A model generated the notes under the pieces. That model was not told the DNA's origin. It did not search any database and saw only the letters and a list, made by a program, of their open reading frames with translations. Of a stretch of DNA of 64,000 nucleotides, positions 55,702 to 64,000 are shown in pieces (positions within the stretch are counted from its first letter, which is position 1; every line of letters begins with the position of its first letter). Source of the DNA: Rhodococcus sp. IEGM 1409. Its GTDB lineage: Bacteria > Actinomycetota > Actinomycetes > Mycobacteriales > Mycobacteriaceae. Position numbers and translations under genes: made by a program. The stretch lies in assembly GCF_030056735.1 (NCBI RefSeq), contig NZ_JASHKN010000012.1, positions 62,001-126,000 of the forward strand, given 5' to 3'.

Positions 55702-57849
55702 ATGTCAGCGACCAGAACTGTCACCGCGGACCCACCCGCCCGAGCCGACGGCACACTCGCGCAACTCGGCCGATCGATGGCGGCGCACACCCGCCTCGTC
55801 GTCGGCGTCTGGTTGATCGCGCTGGTTGCACTCGGCGCCGCAGCGCCCAGTGTCTTCACCTCCCTGGCCGGAGCTGGTTGGCAGGCAAACGGATCCGAGT
55901 CAGTGCAGGTTCGCGAGTTGGCCGAGCAGCATTTCGGCGGAAACTCCTCCGCCGCAGTGCAGGTGGTCGTTCACTCCAATTCTCTGGACATCGCCGATCC
56001 GTCGATGCAGCAAACTCTGGCCGCGGCAACCGAGCTGTTTGCCGCGGACCCTCGTTTCGGCGAAGTGGTCGCTCCACAGCCCGGCATGACCATCAGCCAG
56101 GACGGACATACCGGCATCATGATTGCTGGCGCCAATGCGAATACCGACGACATGGTGCGAGCGGTAGACGAACTCGGCGAAAAACTCACGGCACTGTCCA
56201 CGGACACGATCGAGGTGTACCCCACCGGCGCGTCGGCGTTGTGGAGCGATTTCAACAAGGCCAATCACGAAGCGATGATCAAGGCCGAAATGATGTCGTG
56301 GCCCGTCACTCTCGCGATCATGGTGTTGGCCTTCGGATCCCTGGTTGCCGCGGGGCTCCCGCTATTGCTGACCCTTGCGGGCCTGGTCGCCTCGGCGGGC
56401 GGACTCGTGATCCTCAACGAGATCACGCCGATTTCCGTGTGGGCCATGAACTTCGCGATGATGTTCGCCCTCGCGCTCGGCATCGACTACGCACTCTTCC
56501 TCGTCGCCAGGTTCCGCGAAGCACTACGAACCGATCCGGATCCGCGGGCCGCCGTGGCCCAGACGATGGACACCGCCGGCAAAGCAATTGTCCTCTCCGG
56601 CCTCACAGTTCTGGTCAGTCTGTCTGCGGTTCTTCTCGTTCCGGCCCCCGCCGTACGCACGATGGCTGTCGGCATCATGCTCGCCGTGATCTTCGTTCTC
56701 GCCGCAACTCTCACCCTGCTACCCGCCGTGCTCGGCAGGATCGGCGCCAAGGTCAACGGCGGTTCTCTACCGTACGCAAAGCGCCAGCAGCACCGCTCAC
56801 CGATGTTCGCAGCCTGGGCGTCGCTGCTGCACAAGCACCCGTGGCCTTTCGGCGTCGGCGCCTTGCTCATCCTGATCGCACTCGTCGTCCCGGTCTTCGG
56901 ACTGAAGGTGGCGATGCCCTCCATCGCCGTGGTTCCCGAGGACGCCCCGGTTCGGCAGGGCTACGAACTGGTGCAGCAGCAATTCGGTGACGGCGCTCCC
57001 GGAATGTTGCAGATCGTCACGTCCGCAGACGATGCAACTGACACCTCGCGTGTTGCCATGAGCGTCGACGGCGTGGCCATGGTCACCCCAGCCCAGCAAG
57101 CAACCGACGGATCCGATCTGGTTATGCTGCAAGCAGTTCCCATTGTCGACCCGTCGGATCCTGCGATGGAAACCATCCTTGCCGACCTTCGGTCACAGCT
57201 GCCGGAATCGGCGCTCGTCGGCGGCGCTCCGGCCGAAAATCTCGATCTCCAGCAAGCGTTGAACGACTACCTGCCCATCGTCGTGGTCGTGATTCTGACG
57301 CTCGGATTCTTGTTGCTGCTGATCGCTCTCCAGGCACCTCTGATCGCCTTGATCGGCACGCTGGTCAGCCTGCTGTCCACTGGGGCCGCGTTCGGAATCG
57401 CGAAGCTGATCTTCCAGGACGGTCACGGATCCGGCCTGCTCGGCTTCGATCCCCAGGGTTTTCTCAACGGGTGGGGTCCGGTCTTCTTCTTCGCCATGAT
57501 CTTTGCCATCGCGATGGACTACACCGTGTTCCTGCTCTCGAGCGCCAAAGAGCACTACGAACGGACAGGTGACCCCGAGATCGCACACATCGACGGCCTC
57601 GCGCATTCGGGTCGGGTCATCGCGGCGGCGGCAGCGGTGATGGTTGCGGTCTTCTTCACTTTCGCGCTGGCAGATCCGTTGCCGCCCAAGGAAATGGGGA
57701 TCATCCTCGGTGTCGCTGTCCTCCTGGACGCAGTGCTCGTCCGCTTGGTGCTCTTGCCCGTACTCCTGCGTCTCACAGGCCGGGCGGCCTGGTGGGCACC
57801 GGCATGGCTACGACGCGTCCTGCCGAAGATCAGCTTCTCGCATGGCTGA
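55702..57849 (+). CDS. MMPL/RND-family membrane transporter
   Basis: A 715-residue protein with about twelve membrane segments in two halves, each with an MMPL domain. The first half has MNFAMMFALALGIDYALFLVARFREAL and the second FFFAMIFAIAMDYTVFLLS; the conserved acidic residue in each (GIDY, AMDY) is the proton-relay position of RND transporters. Two large extracytoplasmic loops precede them. The ATG at 55702 has AGGAG five bases upstream. The palindrome before it links it to the CsoR-like regulator downstream. The substrate is unknown: a metal, a sulfur compound or a lipid are possible. Confidence 0.87.
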   Translation: MSATRTVTADPPARADGTLAQLGRSMAAHTRLVVGVWLIALVALGAAAPSVFTSLAGAGWQANGSESVQVRELAEQHFGGNSSAAVQVVVHSNSLDIADPSMQQTLAAATELFAADPRFGEVVAPQPGMTISQDGHTGIMIAGANANTDDMVRAVDELGEKLTALSTDTIEVYPTGASALWSDFNKANHEAMIKAEMMSWPVTLAIMVLAFGSLVAAGLPLLLTLAGLVASAGGLVILNEITPISVWAMNFAMMFALALGIDYALFLVARFREALRTDPDPRAAVAQTMDTAGKAIVLSGLTVLVSLSAVLLVPAPAVRTMAVGIMLAVIFVLAATLTLLPAVLGRIGAKVNGGSLPYAKRQQHRSPMFAAWASLLHKHPWPFGVGALLILIALVVPVFGLKVAMPSIAVVPEDAPVRQGYELVQQQFGDGAPGMLQIVTSADDATDTSRVAMSVDGVAMVTPAQQATDGSDLVMLQAVPIVDPSDPAMETILADLRSQLPESALVGGAPAENLDLQQALNDYLPIVVVVILTLGFLLLLIALQAPLIALIGTLVSLLSTGAAFGIAKLIFQDGHGSGLLGFDPQGFLNGWGPVFFFAMIFAIAMDYTVFLLSSAKEHYERTGDPEIAHIDGLAHSGRVIAAAAAVMVAVFFTFALADPLPPKEMGIILGVAVLLDAVLVRLVLLPVLLRLTGRAAWWAPAWLRRVLPKISFSHG

Positions 57850-57876
57850 CCGTGTACCCGACATCACTGTTGTATT

Positions 57877-57894
57877 GATACCCCCAGGGGTATC
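57877..57894. promoter_or_regulatory. CsoR-type operator 2, before the DUF302 gene
   Basis: GATACCCCCAGGGGTATC is near-perfectly palindromic and shares its form with operator 1. It lies 42 bases before the DUF302 start at 57937. Confidence 0.75.
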
Positions 57895-57936
57895 ATGGAG
57901 ACAACAGAAATCGACAGCCACAACGAGGAGCAGGCA

Positions 57937-58347
57937 ATGACAACCCCCACGGAACCGATCGCGATCGCAACCAAGGTCACCGGAACTTTCGACGACGTCG
58001 TCACCCGCACGCGTGCCGCGCTCGCCGAGCAGGGCTTCGGCATCCTGACCGAGATCGACATGCAGGCAACACTCAAGGAGAAGCTGGGCGAGGACATGGA
58101 GAAATACCTGATCCTGGGTGCCTGTAATCCACCGCTGGCCCATCGGGCAGTCTCGGTGGATCGTCAGATCGGCCTCCTGCTGCCGTGCAACGTCGTCGTC
58201 CGCGAAGATACGGCCACCGAGAACTCGTTCTTCGTCGAAGCGATGAATCCCGCTCTCATGGTTCAGGTTTCCAGCGAACCAGGCCTGGAGTCCGTGGCGG
58301 CCGACGCATCCGTCAAGTTGCGTGCGGCAGTCACCTCGATCATCTGA
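57937..58347 (+). CDS. DUF302 protein
   Basis: A 136-residue cytoplasmic protein that covers a DUF302 domain: TFDDVVTRTRAALAEQGFGILTEIDM, then YLILGACNPPLAHRAVSVD and GLLLPCNVVVRED. The cysteines in GACNPP and LLPCNV are conserved features that could hold a metal or a persulfide. I start at the ATG at 57937, with GAGGAGC upstream; the in-frame ATG at 57895 directly abuts the operator. DUF302 genes are often found with CsoR-type regulators; the molecular role is not established. Confidence 0.83.
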   Translation: MTTPTEPIAIATKVTGTFDDVVTRTRAALAEQGFGILTEIDMQATLKEKLGEDMEKYLILGACNPPLAHRAVSVDRQIGLLLPCNVVVREDTATENSFFVEAMNPALMVQVSSEPGLESVAADASVKLRAAVTSII

Positions 58348-58352
58348 CACCG

Positions 58353-58406
58353 GTCGGATCGAACACCGCAGCCGGATCGAACGCCGCAGTCGGATTGAAC
58401 ACTGGA
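58353..58406 (+). repeat. Three imperfect 18-bp direct repeats
   Basis: Units beginning CGGATCGAACACCGCAG, CGGATCGAACGCCGCAG and CGGATTGAACACTGGAT follow each other after the DUF302 stop. They lie just before operator 3. The function is unclear. Confidence 0.5.
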
Positions 58407-58417
58407 TCAAACACTGA

Positions 58418-58741
<324 letters not shown>

Positions 58742-58743
58742 AA

Positions 58744-58792
58744 CGCGAGAAAGGGCCTGACCCGCAGGTAGCGGGTCAGGCCCTTTCTCGCG
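58744..58792. terminator. Bidirectional terminator, 22-bp perfect stem
   Basis: 58744-58765 pairs fully with 58771-58792 around a 5-base loop; AAAGGG and CCCTTT tracts lie inside the stem. It separates the CsoR-like gene from the convergent hydrolase gene. Confidence 0.88.
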
Positions 58793-58802
58793 TGCGAAAG
58801 AA

Positions 58803-59606
58803 CTACTTCGCCAGGAAGTCGATCAGCACCTTGTTCACGGCCTCCGGGCGCTCGAGGTATCCGTAGTGCCCGGCGTCGGGAATCTCTTCGTACGACGCCG
58901 TCGCGATGCAGTCCGCCACCTCGCGGGAGAGGTAAGGCGGGATCATGCGGTCGTCGGCGAAAGCGACGGACAGGCACGGGCGCATGATCGACTTGTACTC
59001 GTTACGTCGATCGAAAGCGCGGTCCATACCAAGCTGCGCGCGAACACCCGGTGACGTTGCGCCGCCGGTGAACTCGAAGATGTCCATCCAGTCGCGCGCG
59101 GAGTGATCGTCGGCCAGCGTAGCGGGCGAGAGGTTCATCACCGCCGTCACTGCGGCGCGGTACTTGGCCGGCAGGGCGACGCCGCTGTCGAACAACTGGC
59201 GCTCACCCTCGGTCAGGACCTGCTGGAAATGATCCATCCGGGCGTGGCCGGCGAGGAACACGGCTTTGCGAACCAGATCGGGCCTGGCGAGTGTCAGTTC
59301 CTGCGCAACCCGGGCGCCCATGGAGGTGCCGATGACATGGGCCGGGCCGCCGCCGAGATGCTCGATCAGCCCGGCGGTGTCCGCAACCATGTCGGGCATC
59401 GTGATGCCACCGAGGCTCTCGCCGGACGGTGCGATTCCGCGGTTGTCGAAGGTGGCGACGCGATAGCCGGCGGCCACCAATGCCGGAGTCTGGTGCAGAT
59501 CCCAGACGCGGCCGGGGCTACCGGTCCCCATGATGAGCACCACCAGATCTCCATCACCCTTGACCTGGTAATTGATGGGGATTCCGTTGATTGTGGCGAC
59601 CGTCAT
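58803..59606 (-). CDS. Alpha/beta hydrolase beside the siderophore genes
   Basis: A 267-residue alpha/beta hydrolase. The oxyanion region is VLIMGTGSPGRVW, the nucleophile elbow GTSMGA (Ser near residue 102), the acid probably lies in FADDRMIPP, and the His in PDAGHYGYLERPEAV. I choose the ATG at 59606, with AGGAGG upstream; the 11 earlier codons lack a site. It diverges from the formyltransferase gene with an iron box between them. It could be an editing thioesterase, a siderophore-releasing hydrolase or a ferri-siderophore esterase-like enzyme; the sequence alone does not decide. Confidence 0.8.
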   Translation of the reverse strand: MTVATINGIPINYQVKGDGDLVVLIMGTGSPGRVWDLHQTPALVAAGYRVATFDNRGIAPSGESLGGITMPDMVADTAGLIEHLGGGPAHVIGTSMGARVAQELTLARPDLVRKAVFLAGHARMDHFQQVLTEGERQLFDSGVALPAKYRAAVTAVMNLSPATLADDHSARDWMDIFEFTGGATSPGVRAQLGMDRAFDRRNEYKSIMRPCLSVAFADDRMIPPYLSREVADCIATASYEEIPDAGHYGYLERPEAVNKVLIDFLAK

Positions 59607-59644
59607 GTCAGCCTTCCTCCTCGTACGTGTGATCAACAATTTTG

Positions 59645-59663
59645 GTTGGATAGCCTAAGCTGA
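59645..59663. promoter_or_regulatory. Putative IdeR/DtxR iron box between hydrolase and formyltransferase genes
   Basis: On the minus strand TCAGCTTAGGCTATCCAAC contains TTAGGCTA-N-CC, matching about 14 of 19 consensus positions. It lies 39 bases from the hydrolase start and 55 bases from the formyltransferase start, so it may repress both. Confidence 0.65.
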
Positions 59664-59717
59664 TGGGCGGTCGTGTCACCGCCAACCCCAGCCCATGCTC
59701 GTCCAGGAGGACCCCCG

Positions 59718-60653
59718 TTGAGAGTCGCTACGCTCGGATACCAAACCTGGGGCCACCGTACCCTGCAGGCCTTGATCGACTCCGATCACGAGGTCGTGCT
59801 GGCAATCACACACCCGAAGAGTGAGCACGTCTACGAACAGATGTGGGCGGACTCGGTTGCAGATCTGGCGGCCGAGAACGATGTACCCGTTCACGTGGCG
59901 AACAAGCCTGACGACGCGTTCAAGGCCGCGCTGGCCGAAGCTGCTCCCGACATCATCGTCGCCAACAACTGGCGCACCTGGCTGCCGGCGGCGGTCTTCG
60001 ACGCGCCCAAGTTCGGCACCCTCAACATCCACGATTCGCTGCTGCCCAAGTACACGGGGTTCTCCCCGCTCATCTGGGCCCTGATCAACGGCGAAGAAGA
60101 AGTCGGCCTCACGGCGCACCTGATGGACGAGGAACTCGATGCGGGCGACATCGTCCTGCAGCGTTCGACGACGGTCGGCCCCGCGGACACCGTCACCGAT
60201 CTGTTCCACCGCACGATCGACATGATCGGCCCCATCACACTCGACGCCCTGGATCTGATCGCATCCGGGCGGACCGATTGGACGCCGCAGGATCGCTCGC
60301 AGGCCACGTTCTTCCACAAGCGTGCACCGCAGGACAGCCACGTCGACTGGTCCTGGCCGGCCGAGGTCATCGAGCGTTTCGTCCGGGCACAGTCCGATCC
60401 ATACCCCAACGCTTTCGCGGAGTTCAAAGGCCAGCGCATCCGCATCCTGAAGGCGTCCGTCTCACGCGGGCACTACGGCGGAACCCCCGGCCGAGTGTTC
60501 ATCCAGGAAGACGGCGGCATGGTGATCGTCGCGGGCCCCGACGCGTGGTCGGGCAAGAACAAGGGCCTGCGGATCGAGCGCGTCCGACTCGACGACGGCA
60601 GCGAGTACACCGCCGCCGAGTTCTTCCCCCACGGCGGCGGGTACCTCACCTGA
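59718..60653 (+). CDS. N5-hydroxyornithine formyltransferase (methionyl-tRNA formyltransferase-like)
   Basis: A 311-residue protein with a formyltransferase fold. The N-terminal strand is RVATLGYQTWGHRTL, the catalytic Asn-His-Asp set is in IVANNWRTWLP, LNIHDSLLPKYTGFSP and LMDEELDAGDIV. The C-terminal domain contains a normal extra beta-barrel. The start is a TTG at 59718 with a strong AGGAGG seven bases upstream; a GTG at 59673 lacks a site. In siderophore clusters such enzymes formylate N5-hydroxyornithine using formyl-tetrahydrofolate. This supplies the first, and perhaps the fourth, NRPS substrate. The 3' end is 14 bases from the convergent ABC gene. Confidence 0.88.
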   Translation: MRVATLGYQTWGHRTLQALIDSDHEVVLAITHPKSEHVYEQMWADSVADLAAENDVPVHVANKPDDAFKAALAEAAPDIIVANNWRTWLPAAVFDAPKFGTLNIHDSLLPKYTGFSPLIWALINGEEEVGLTAHLMDEELDAGDIVLQRSTTVGPADTVTDLFHRTIDMIGPITLDALDLIASGRTDWTPQDRSQATFFHKRAPQDSHVDWSWPAEVIERFVRAQSDPYPNAFAEFKGQRIRILKASVSRGHYGGTPGRVFIQEDGGMVIVAGPDAWSGKNKGLRIERVRLDDGSEYTAAEFFPHGGGYLT

Positions 60654-60667
60654 TCGTCTGAACCCCC

Positions 60668-62461
60668 TCAGTCGCGACCCTCCCAGGCCGCCCACAGTTG
60701 CGCGTAACGCCCGCCCGCGGACACCAGTTCGCGGTGCGGGCCTTCTTCTACGATCTGCCCGTGTTCGAGCACGATCACTCGGTCGGCGCCCGCGGCTTGG
60801 GTAAGCCGGTGTGCGACAACCAGAGTGGTGCGGCCCTCCGTAGCGGCTTCGGCAGTCGCTTCCAGTTCCCGCGCTCCGGCGCTGCCGGCCTCCGCTGTCG
60901 CTTCGTCCAGTACAGCGACGGCAGGGTCGGCCAATACCAGTCTCGCCAAGGCCAACTGCTGCGCCTGCGCCGCCGTCATCTCGTGCCCGCCCTCGCCCAC
61001 GACGGTCAGCATTCCCTCGTCGAGAGCCTCAACCCACTCGTACGCGCCGACGGTTCGCAGCGCAGCGGCTACGTCCTCGTCCGAGGATTCGGGAGCCGCC
61101 AATCTCAGATCCTCGATCAGGGGTCCGGCAAAGACGTGGACCTCCTGACTCACGATCGCGATGTGGCGTCGTAGGTCATCGAGGTCGGCAAGCGGGACAC
61201 CGCCGATCGACACGCGCCCCGACGTCGGAGTGATCGAACCGGCAGCGATCGCCGCAAGCGTCGTCTTTCCGGCTCCGGTCGAACCGACGAGCGCCACCCG
61301 CTCCCCCGCTCGCAGGCTGAGCGTCACTCCGTGAAGTACCTCGTGCCCGCCGTCGTAGCTGTGCCGGATGTCGTCCAGACGAAGCGAGCCGTCGGTCGGA
61401 ACGGAACCCGTATCCGTCGAACGCTCCGTTTCGCAGATCTCGACAACGCCGACCAGTCTCGCGAGGCTGGCGCCGGCGGACTGCACTTCGTCGAAGGTGT
61501 AGAGCAGCGAGCCGATCGGGTTGAACAGGCGATGGAACAGCAGCGCAGCCGTCGTCGTCTGACCGACTGTCACGACGTCCTCACGAACCAGCAGGAATCC
61601 GACGACGAGGATCATGGACAGGCCGACGAATTCGGCGCGGTTACCGCGACCGGCGAATCTGGTGAACAGGCCGAACACTCCGACTGCCAGATCACGCGCT
61701 TTTGCCGACGCTGCATCGATCTGACCGAGATGTTCCTTCTCGAGGCTGTATGCGCGCACCGTCTTGGCACCCTGGAGGCTGCTGATCAGCGCCTGTGAAC
61801 GAGCACCCATCGCTACCCGCTCGGCAGCGTAAATGGGGGCCGATCGCGGCAGGTACCACTTGAGCGCCAGCGCGTACATCGGCAGCGCGACCATTCCGGC
61901 GAGGCCGAGTCGCCAGTCGAGTCCCAGCATGGTCACCATGCTCAGAGCCACGAGCAGAATCGCCGCGATCATGCCGGGAACCACGTCGGACACAGCCTTG
62001 GCGATCACCGACACGTCGTCGCCGACTCGTGAGAGCAGATCGCCCTTTCCAACCTTCTCGACGGTCTGGATCGGCAGGCGCAATGCGCGGTCCACGGTTC
62101 GCTCGCGCAGATCCGCCAGGATCGTCTCGCCGAGTCGCTTGATCAGATAGGCGGCCACACCGGTGAACACACCGCCCACGAGTGCGGCGGCGGCGATGAT
62201 CACGACCACTCCGACGATCGTCGATGTGGGCGCGTTGTCCCGGACCCGGTCGACCAGGACACCGAAGACGTAAAGCGGCACCAAGGCCATCGCCGACGCC
62301 GAAGCCGCGACGATCAGGACCAGCAGGCTCTGCATCCGGTGTTCGGCCAGCGCTGTCCGCAACCACGTCCAGGTCTGGCGACCACTCGCGATCGGCAACA
62401 ACTCGCGCTCTGTCGCTTTCTCCGCGACCGGCATATCGGTTGTCATGTCCGTGGCCGTCAC
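60668..62461 (-). CDS. ABC transporter half with full ATP site but altered signature
   Basis: A 597-residue fused protein: six membrane segments (residues 40-320) and an ATPase domain (about 360-597). Walker A is GSTGAGKTT, Walker B AVAVLDEAT and the H-loop VVAHR, all normal. The signature, however, reads MTAAQAQ instead of LSGGQ, and the D-loop is AEAGS. The start is a GTG overlapping the stop of the next gene on the right (GTGA); an ATG five codons in is possible. It forms a heterodimer with that partner. Position next to the formyltransferase gene suggests siderophore export or IrtAB-like import. Confidence 0.87.
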   Translation of the reverse strand: MTATDMTTDMPVAEKATERELLPIASGRQTWTWLRTALAEHRMQSLLVLIVAASASAMALVPLYVFGVLVDRVRDNAPTSTIVGVVVIIAAAALVGGVFTGVAAYLIKRLGETILADLRERTVDRALRLPIQTVEKVGKGDLLSRVGDDVSVIAKAVSDVVPGMIAAILLVALSMVTMLGLDWRLGLAGMVALPMYALALKWYLPRSAPIYAAERVAMGARSQALISSLQGAKTVRAYSLEKEHLGQIDAASAKARDLAVGVFGLFTRFAGRGNRAEFVGLSMILVVGFLLVREDVVTVGQTTTAALLFHRLFNPIGSLLYTFDEVQSAGASLARLVGVVEICETERSTDTGSVPTDGSLRLDDIRHSYDGGHEVLHGVTLSLRAGERVALVGSTGAGKTTLAAIAAGSITPTSGRVSIGGVPLADLDDLRRHIAIVSQEVHVFAGPLIEDLRLAAPESSDEDVAAALRTVGAYEWVEALDEGMLTVVGEGGHEMTAAQAQQLALARLVLADPAVAVLDEATAEAGSAGARELEATAEAATEGRTTLVVAHRLTQAAGADRVIVLEHGQIVEEGPHRELVSAGGRYAQLWAAWEGRD

Positions 62462-64000
62462 CGCAGCACCGCTCCTCGGTAGTTCGCGTCGCCGCGAGAG
62501 AGTTCGGAATGTGTGCCGATCGAGGCAATCACTCCGTCGTTCAACACGATGACTCGATCCGTCACGGCCAGGAGAGCCGGGCTACTGGTGATCAATACCG
62601 TCGTGTGGATGCCACCGGCACCTTCGTGCCGCAGTTCCGCGATTCCTTCGGCGATCGACGCCTCGGTCACCGCATCCACCGCCGTAGTCGGATCGTGCAG
62701 AACCATCACGGGAGCCTTTGCCACCAATGCGCGTGCAAGGGCGACGCGTTGACGCTGACCTCCCGACAAACTCGCGCCTCGATCGGTCACCTCGAGGTCG
62801 AGGCCGTCCGGATGTGCCTCGACGACATCCGCTGCCGCCGACGCCACCAGAGCGCTCTGGATGTCGAGACCAGCGGCATCACCGGCGCCCGCGGTGACGT
62901 TCGAAGCGAGGGACCCGGAGAACAGATCGGTGATGTGCGGCTCCACCAGCACTGTGCGACGCGCCAATCGCAAGTCCATGTCGGACAGGCTGATTCCGCC
63001 CACCCGGACCACGCCGCGATACGCGTCCTGCGCGAGCTGACCGGACAGGACCGCGACAAGAGCGTCGGCGTCCTGCGGTTGATAAGCCACGACGCCCAGC
63101 AGTTCCCCAGCGGGCAGGTGCAGATCGATGCCCTTGAGAGACTTGTACTCGACGCCGTCGAGGGTCAGATCGGTACCTTCGAGTTCGGTCTGCAAACCTG
63201 CTCCCCGCAGCGGCTCCGCGTCCAAGACCAGTGCCAGTCGATCCGAGGACGCCCGCGCCACCGCGAAGTATCCGGGAATCGACGCGAGCAATCCGAGTGG
63301 CTCGATGATGAACTGCGCAAGCCCCACCACGGTGATCAGTTCACCGACCGTGATCCGGCCCTGCAACGCGAAGTATCCCGCGAAGCCGGCAACACCGACT
63401 GCGAGCAACGCACTGATGGTCGCGGCAACGCCGGTGTAGATACCGGTTGCCTTCGCCGTGCCGATCGTCGACGCGAGCGCCTGACGGCTGATCGTGCGGT
63501 AACGCGCCGACGCGGTCTTCTCGCCGCCGATACCACGCAGCGGACGCAATCCGCTGACCAGATCCGTAGCCATCGCCGACGCCCGCGCGATCGACGCCTG
63601 CTGACCGGTGGCCCGCGACGTGATGAGCGGCGCCGCCAGTTGCAGCAGACCGAGAATGACCGGAGTACCGATCAGAACGGCCAGTCCCAGCCACAGATCG
63701 ATCCACACCAACGCCACCGCCGACGCCACCGCAGCGGTCAGGGCCGCCGCGGCGCGCGGGACGATGTCGGCGATCCATGAAGTCTGTTCGGCGTCCGAGG
63801 TGGAAACCGTCAGCAATTCGCCCGATCGCAGATCAGTACGCACCCCGCGTGGATCGAGGACGCGGTGCGCCACCTCGAGCCGGAGACGATGAGCCTCCTG
63901 CTGCATGGCGGTGACGATGAACCGGGCGCCGAAACGCCACGCGGCCGTCAGAACGAGAAACAGAGCCGCGAGACCGAGGATCGAGACGATCAAGGCCGTG
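62458..64000 (-). CDS. ABC transporter half with degenerate ATPase domain (5' end outside the window)
   Basis: The frame is open to the right edge; the visible part covers about 514 residues beginning in the second membrane segment (SILGLAALFLVLTAAWRFGA), so the first segment and any N-terminal domain lie outside. The ATPase domain is degenerate. The Walker A position has GVVAYQPQDADALVAV without the GK[ST] triplet. Walker B ends VLHDPTT, with Pro for the catalytic Glu, and the H-loop region is ITSSP. Only the signature LSGGQRQR is normal. It should supply that signature to the single working ATP site of the heterodimer. Confidence 0.85.
   Translation of the reverse strand, partial: TALIVSILGLAALFLVLTAAWRFGARFIVTAMQQEAHRLRLEVAHRVLDPRGVRTDLRSGELLTVSTSDAEQTSWIADIVPRAAAALTAAVASAVALVWIDLWLGLAVLIGTPVILGLLQLAAPLITSRATGQQASIARASAMATDLVSGLRPLRGIGGEKTASARYRTISRQALASTIGTAKATGIYTGVAATISALLAVGVAGFAGYFALQGRITVGELITVVGLAQFIIEPLGLLASIPGYFAVARASSDRLALVLDAEPLRGAGLQTELEGTDLTLDGVEYKSLKGIDLHLPAGELLGVVAYQPQDADALVAVLSGQLAQDAYRGVVRVGGISLSDMDLRLARRTVLVEPHITDLFSGSLASNVTAGAGDAAGLDIQSALVASAAADVVEAHPDGLDLEVTDRGASLSGGQRQRVALARALVAKAPVMVLHDPTTAVDAVTEASIAEGIAELRHEGAGGIHTTVLITSSPALLAVTDRVIVLNDGVIASIGTHSELSRGDANYRGAVLR

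Noticed and set aside
58353..58406. CRISPR-like array in the 18-bp repeats
   Set aside because: Only three imperfect units without spacers; not a CRISPR.

Overview
The window reads as chromosomal DNA of a high-G+C mycolata actinobacterium, most likely a Rhodococcus of the erythropolis group. The signs are GTG/TTG starts with many 4-base stop/start overlaps, a class I cholesterol oxidase, a phoP-phoR pair of the mycobacterial type, a DUF222/HNH gene with an actinobacterial SOS box, IdeR-like iron boxes, and a hydroxamate siderophore NRPS. The genus is an inference from gene content; no rRNA is present.

Left part (1-16 kb): the 5' end of a siderophore-binding lipoprotein gene, a decayed MarR gene and a truncated remnant of a second siderophore-binding protein; then cholesterol oxidase, purD, a five-gene peptide/nickel-type ABC importer operon, an SOS-boxed DUF222-HNH gene, two membrane-associated glycosyltransferase genes, a HIT protein, a gamma-butyrolactone-receptor-like TetR regulator and a cytoplasmic beta-lactamase-fold protein.

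Middle part (17-36 kb): a catabolic island. A PucR regulator, an N-acylamino-acid racemase/OSBS-like enzyme, a GNAT-like protein, an M20 carboxypeptidase, tryptophan 2,3-dioxygenase, an MFS importer and an M55 D-aminopeptidase lie on the minus strand. A D-aminoacylase-type amidohydrolase and a D-serine/D-threonine PLP enzyme diverge on the plus strand. Together they look like a route for taking up and breaking down N-acyl or D-amino acid conjugates, possibly of tryptophan. Then follow phoP/phoR, a polytopic membrane protein, a guanidine-III riboswitch in front of a gdx/sugE exporter gene, a decapeptide-repeat protein, an unlisted 36-residue hydrophobic peptide, a GAF-ANTAR regulator, tRNA-Thr(UGU) and a ThrE-type exporter.

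Right part (36-64 kb): a siderophore locus. It holds MbtH, ornithine N5-monooxygenase, a 5593-residue four-module NRPS with domains C-A-T-E-C-A-T-E-C-A-T-C-A-T-C, a methyltransferase, and, past a metal- or sulfur-responsive CsoR/DUF302/MMPL cassette, an alpha/beta hydrolase, an N5-hydroxyornithine formyltransferase and a heterodimeric ABC transporter. The adenylation pockets read as formyl-hydroxyornithine, Ser, hydroxyornithine and a fourth probable hydroxyornithine derivative. This predicts a foroxymithine/rhequichelin/erythrochelin-like tetrapeptide released as a diketopiperazine. Iron boxes lie before the NRPS gene, before the monooxygenase gene and between the hydrolase and formyltransferase genes. 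The most unusual points are two condensation domains with altered HHxxxDG motifs, a 5 x 15-bp in-frame repeat inside the third adenylation domain, an ABC pair with strongly asymmetric ATP sites, and a CsoR-like regulator whose probable operators occur three times in its own cassette.
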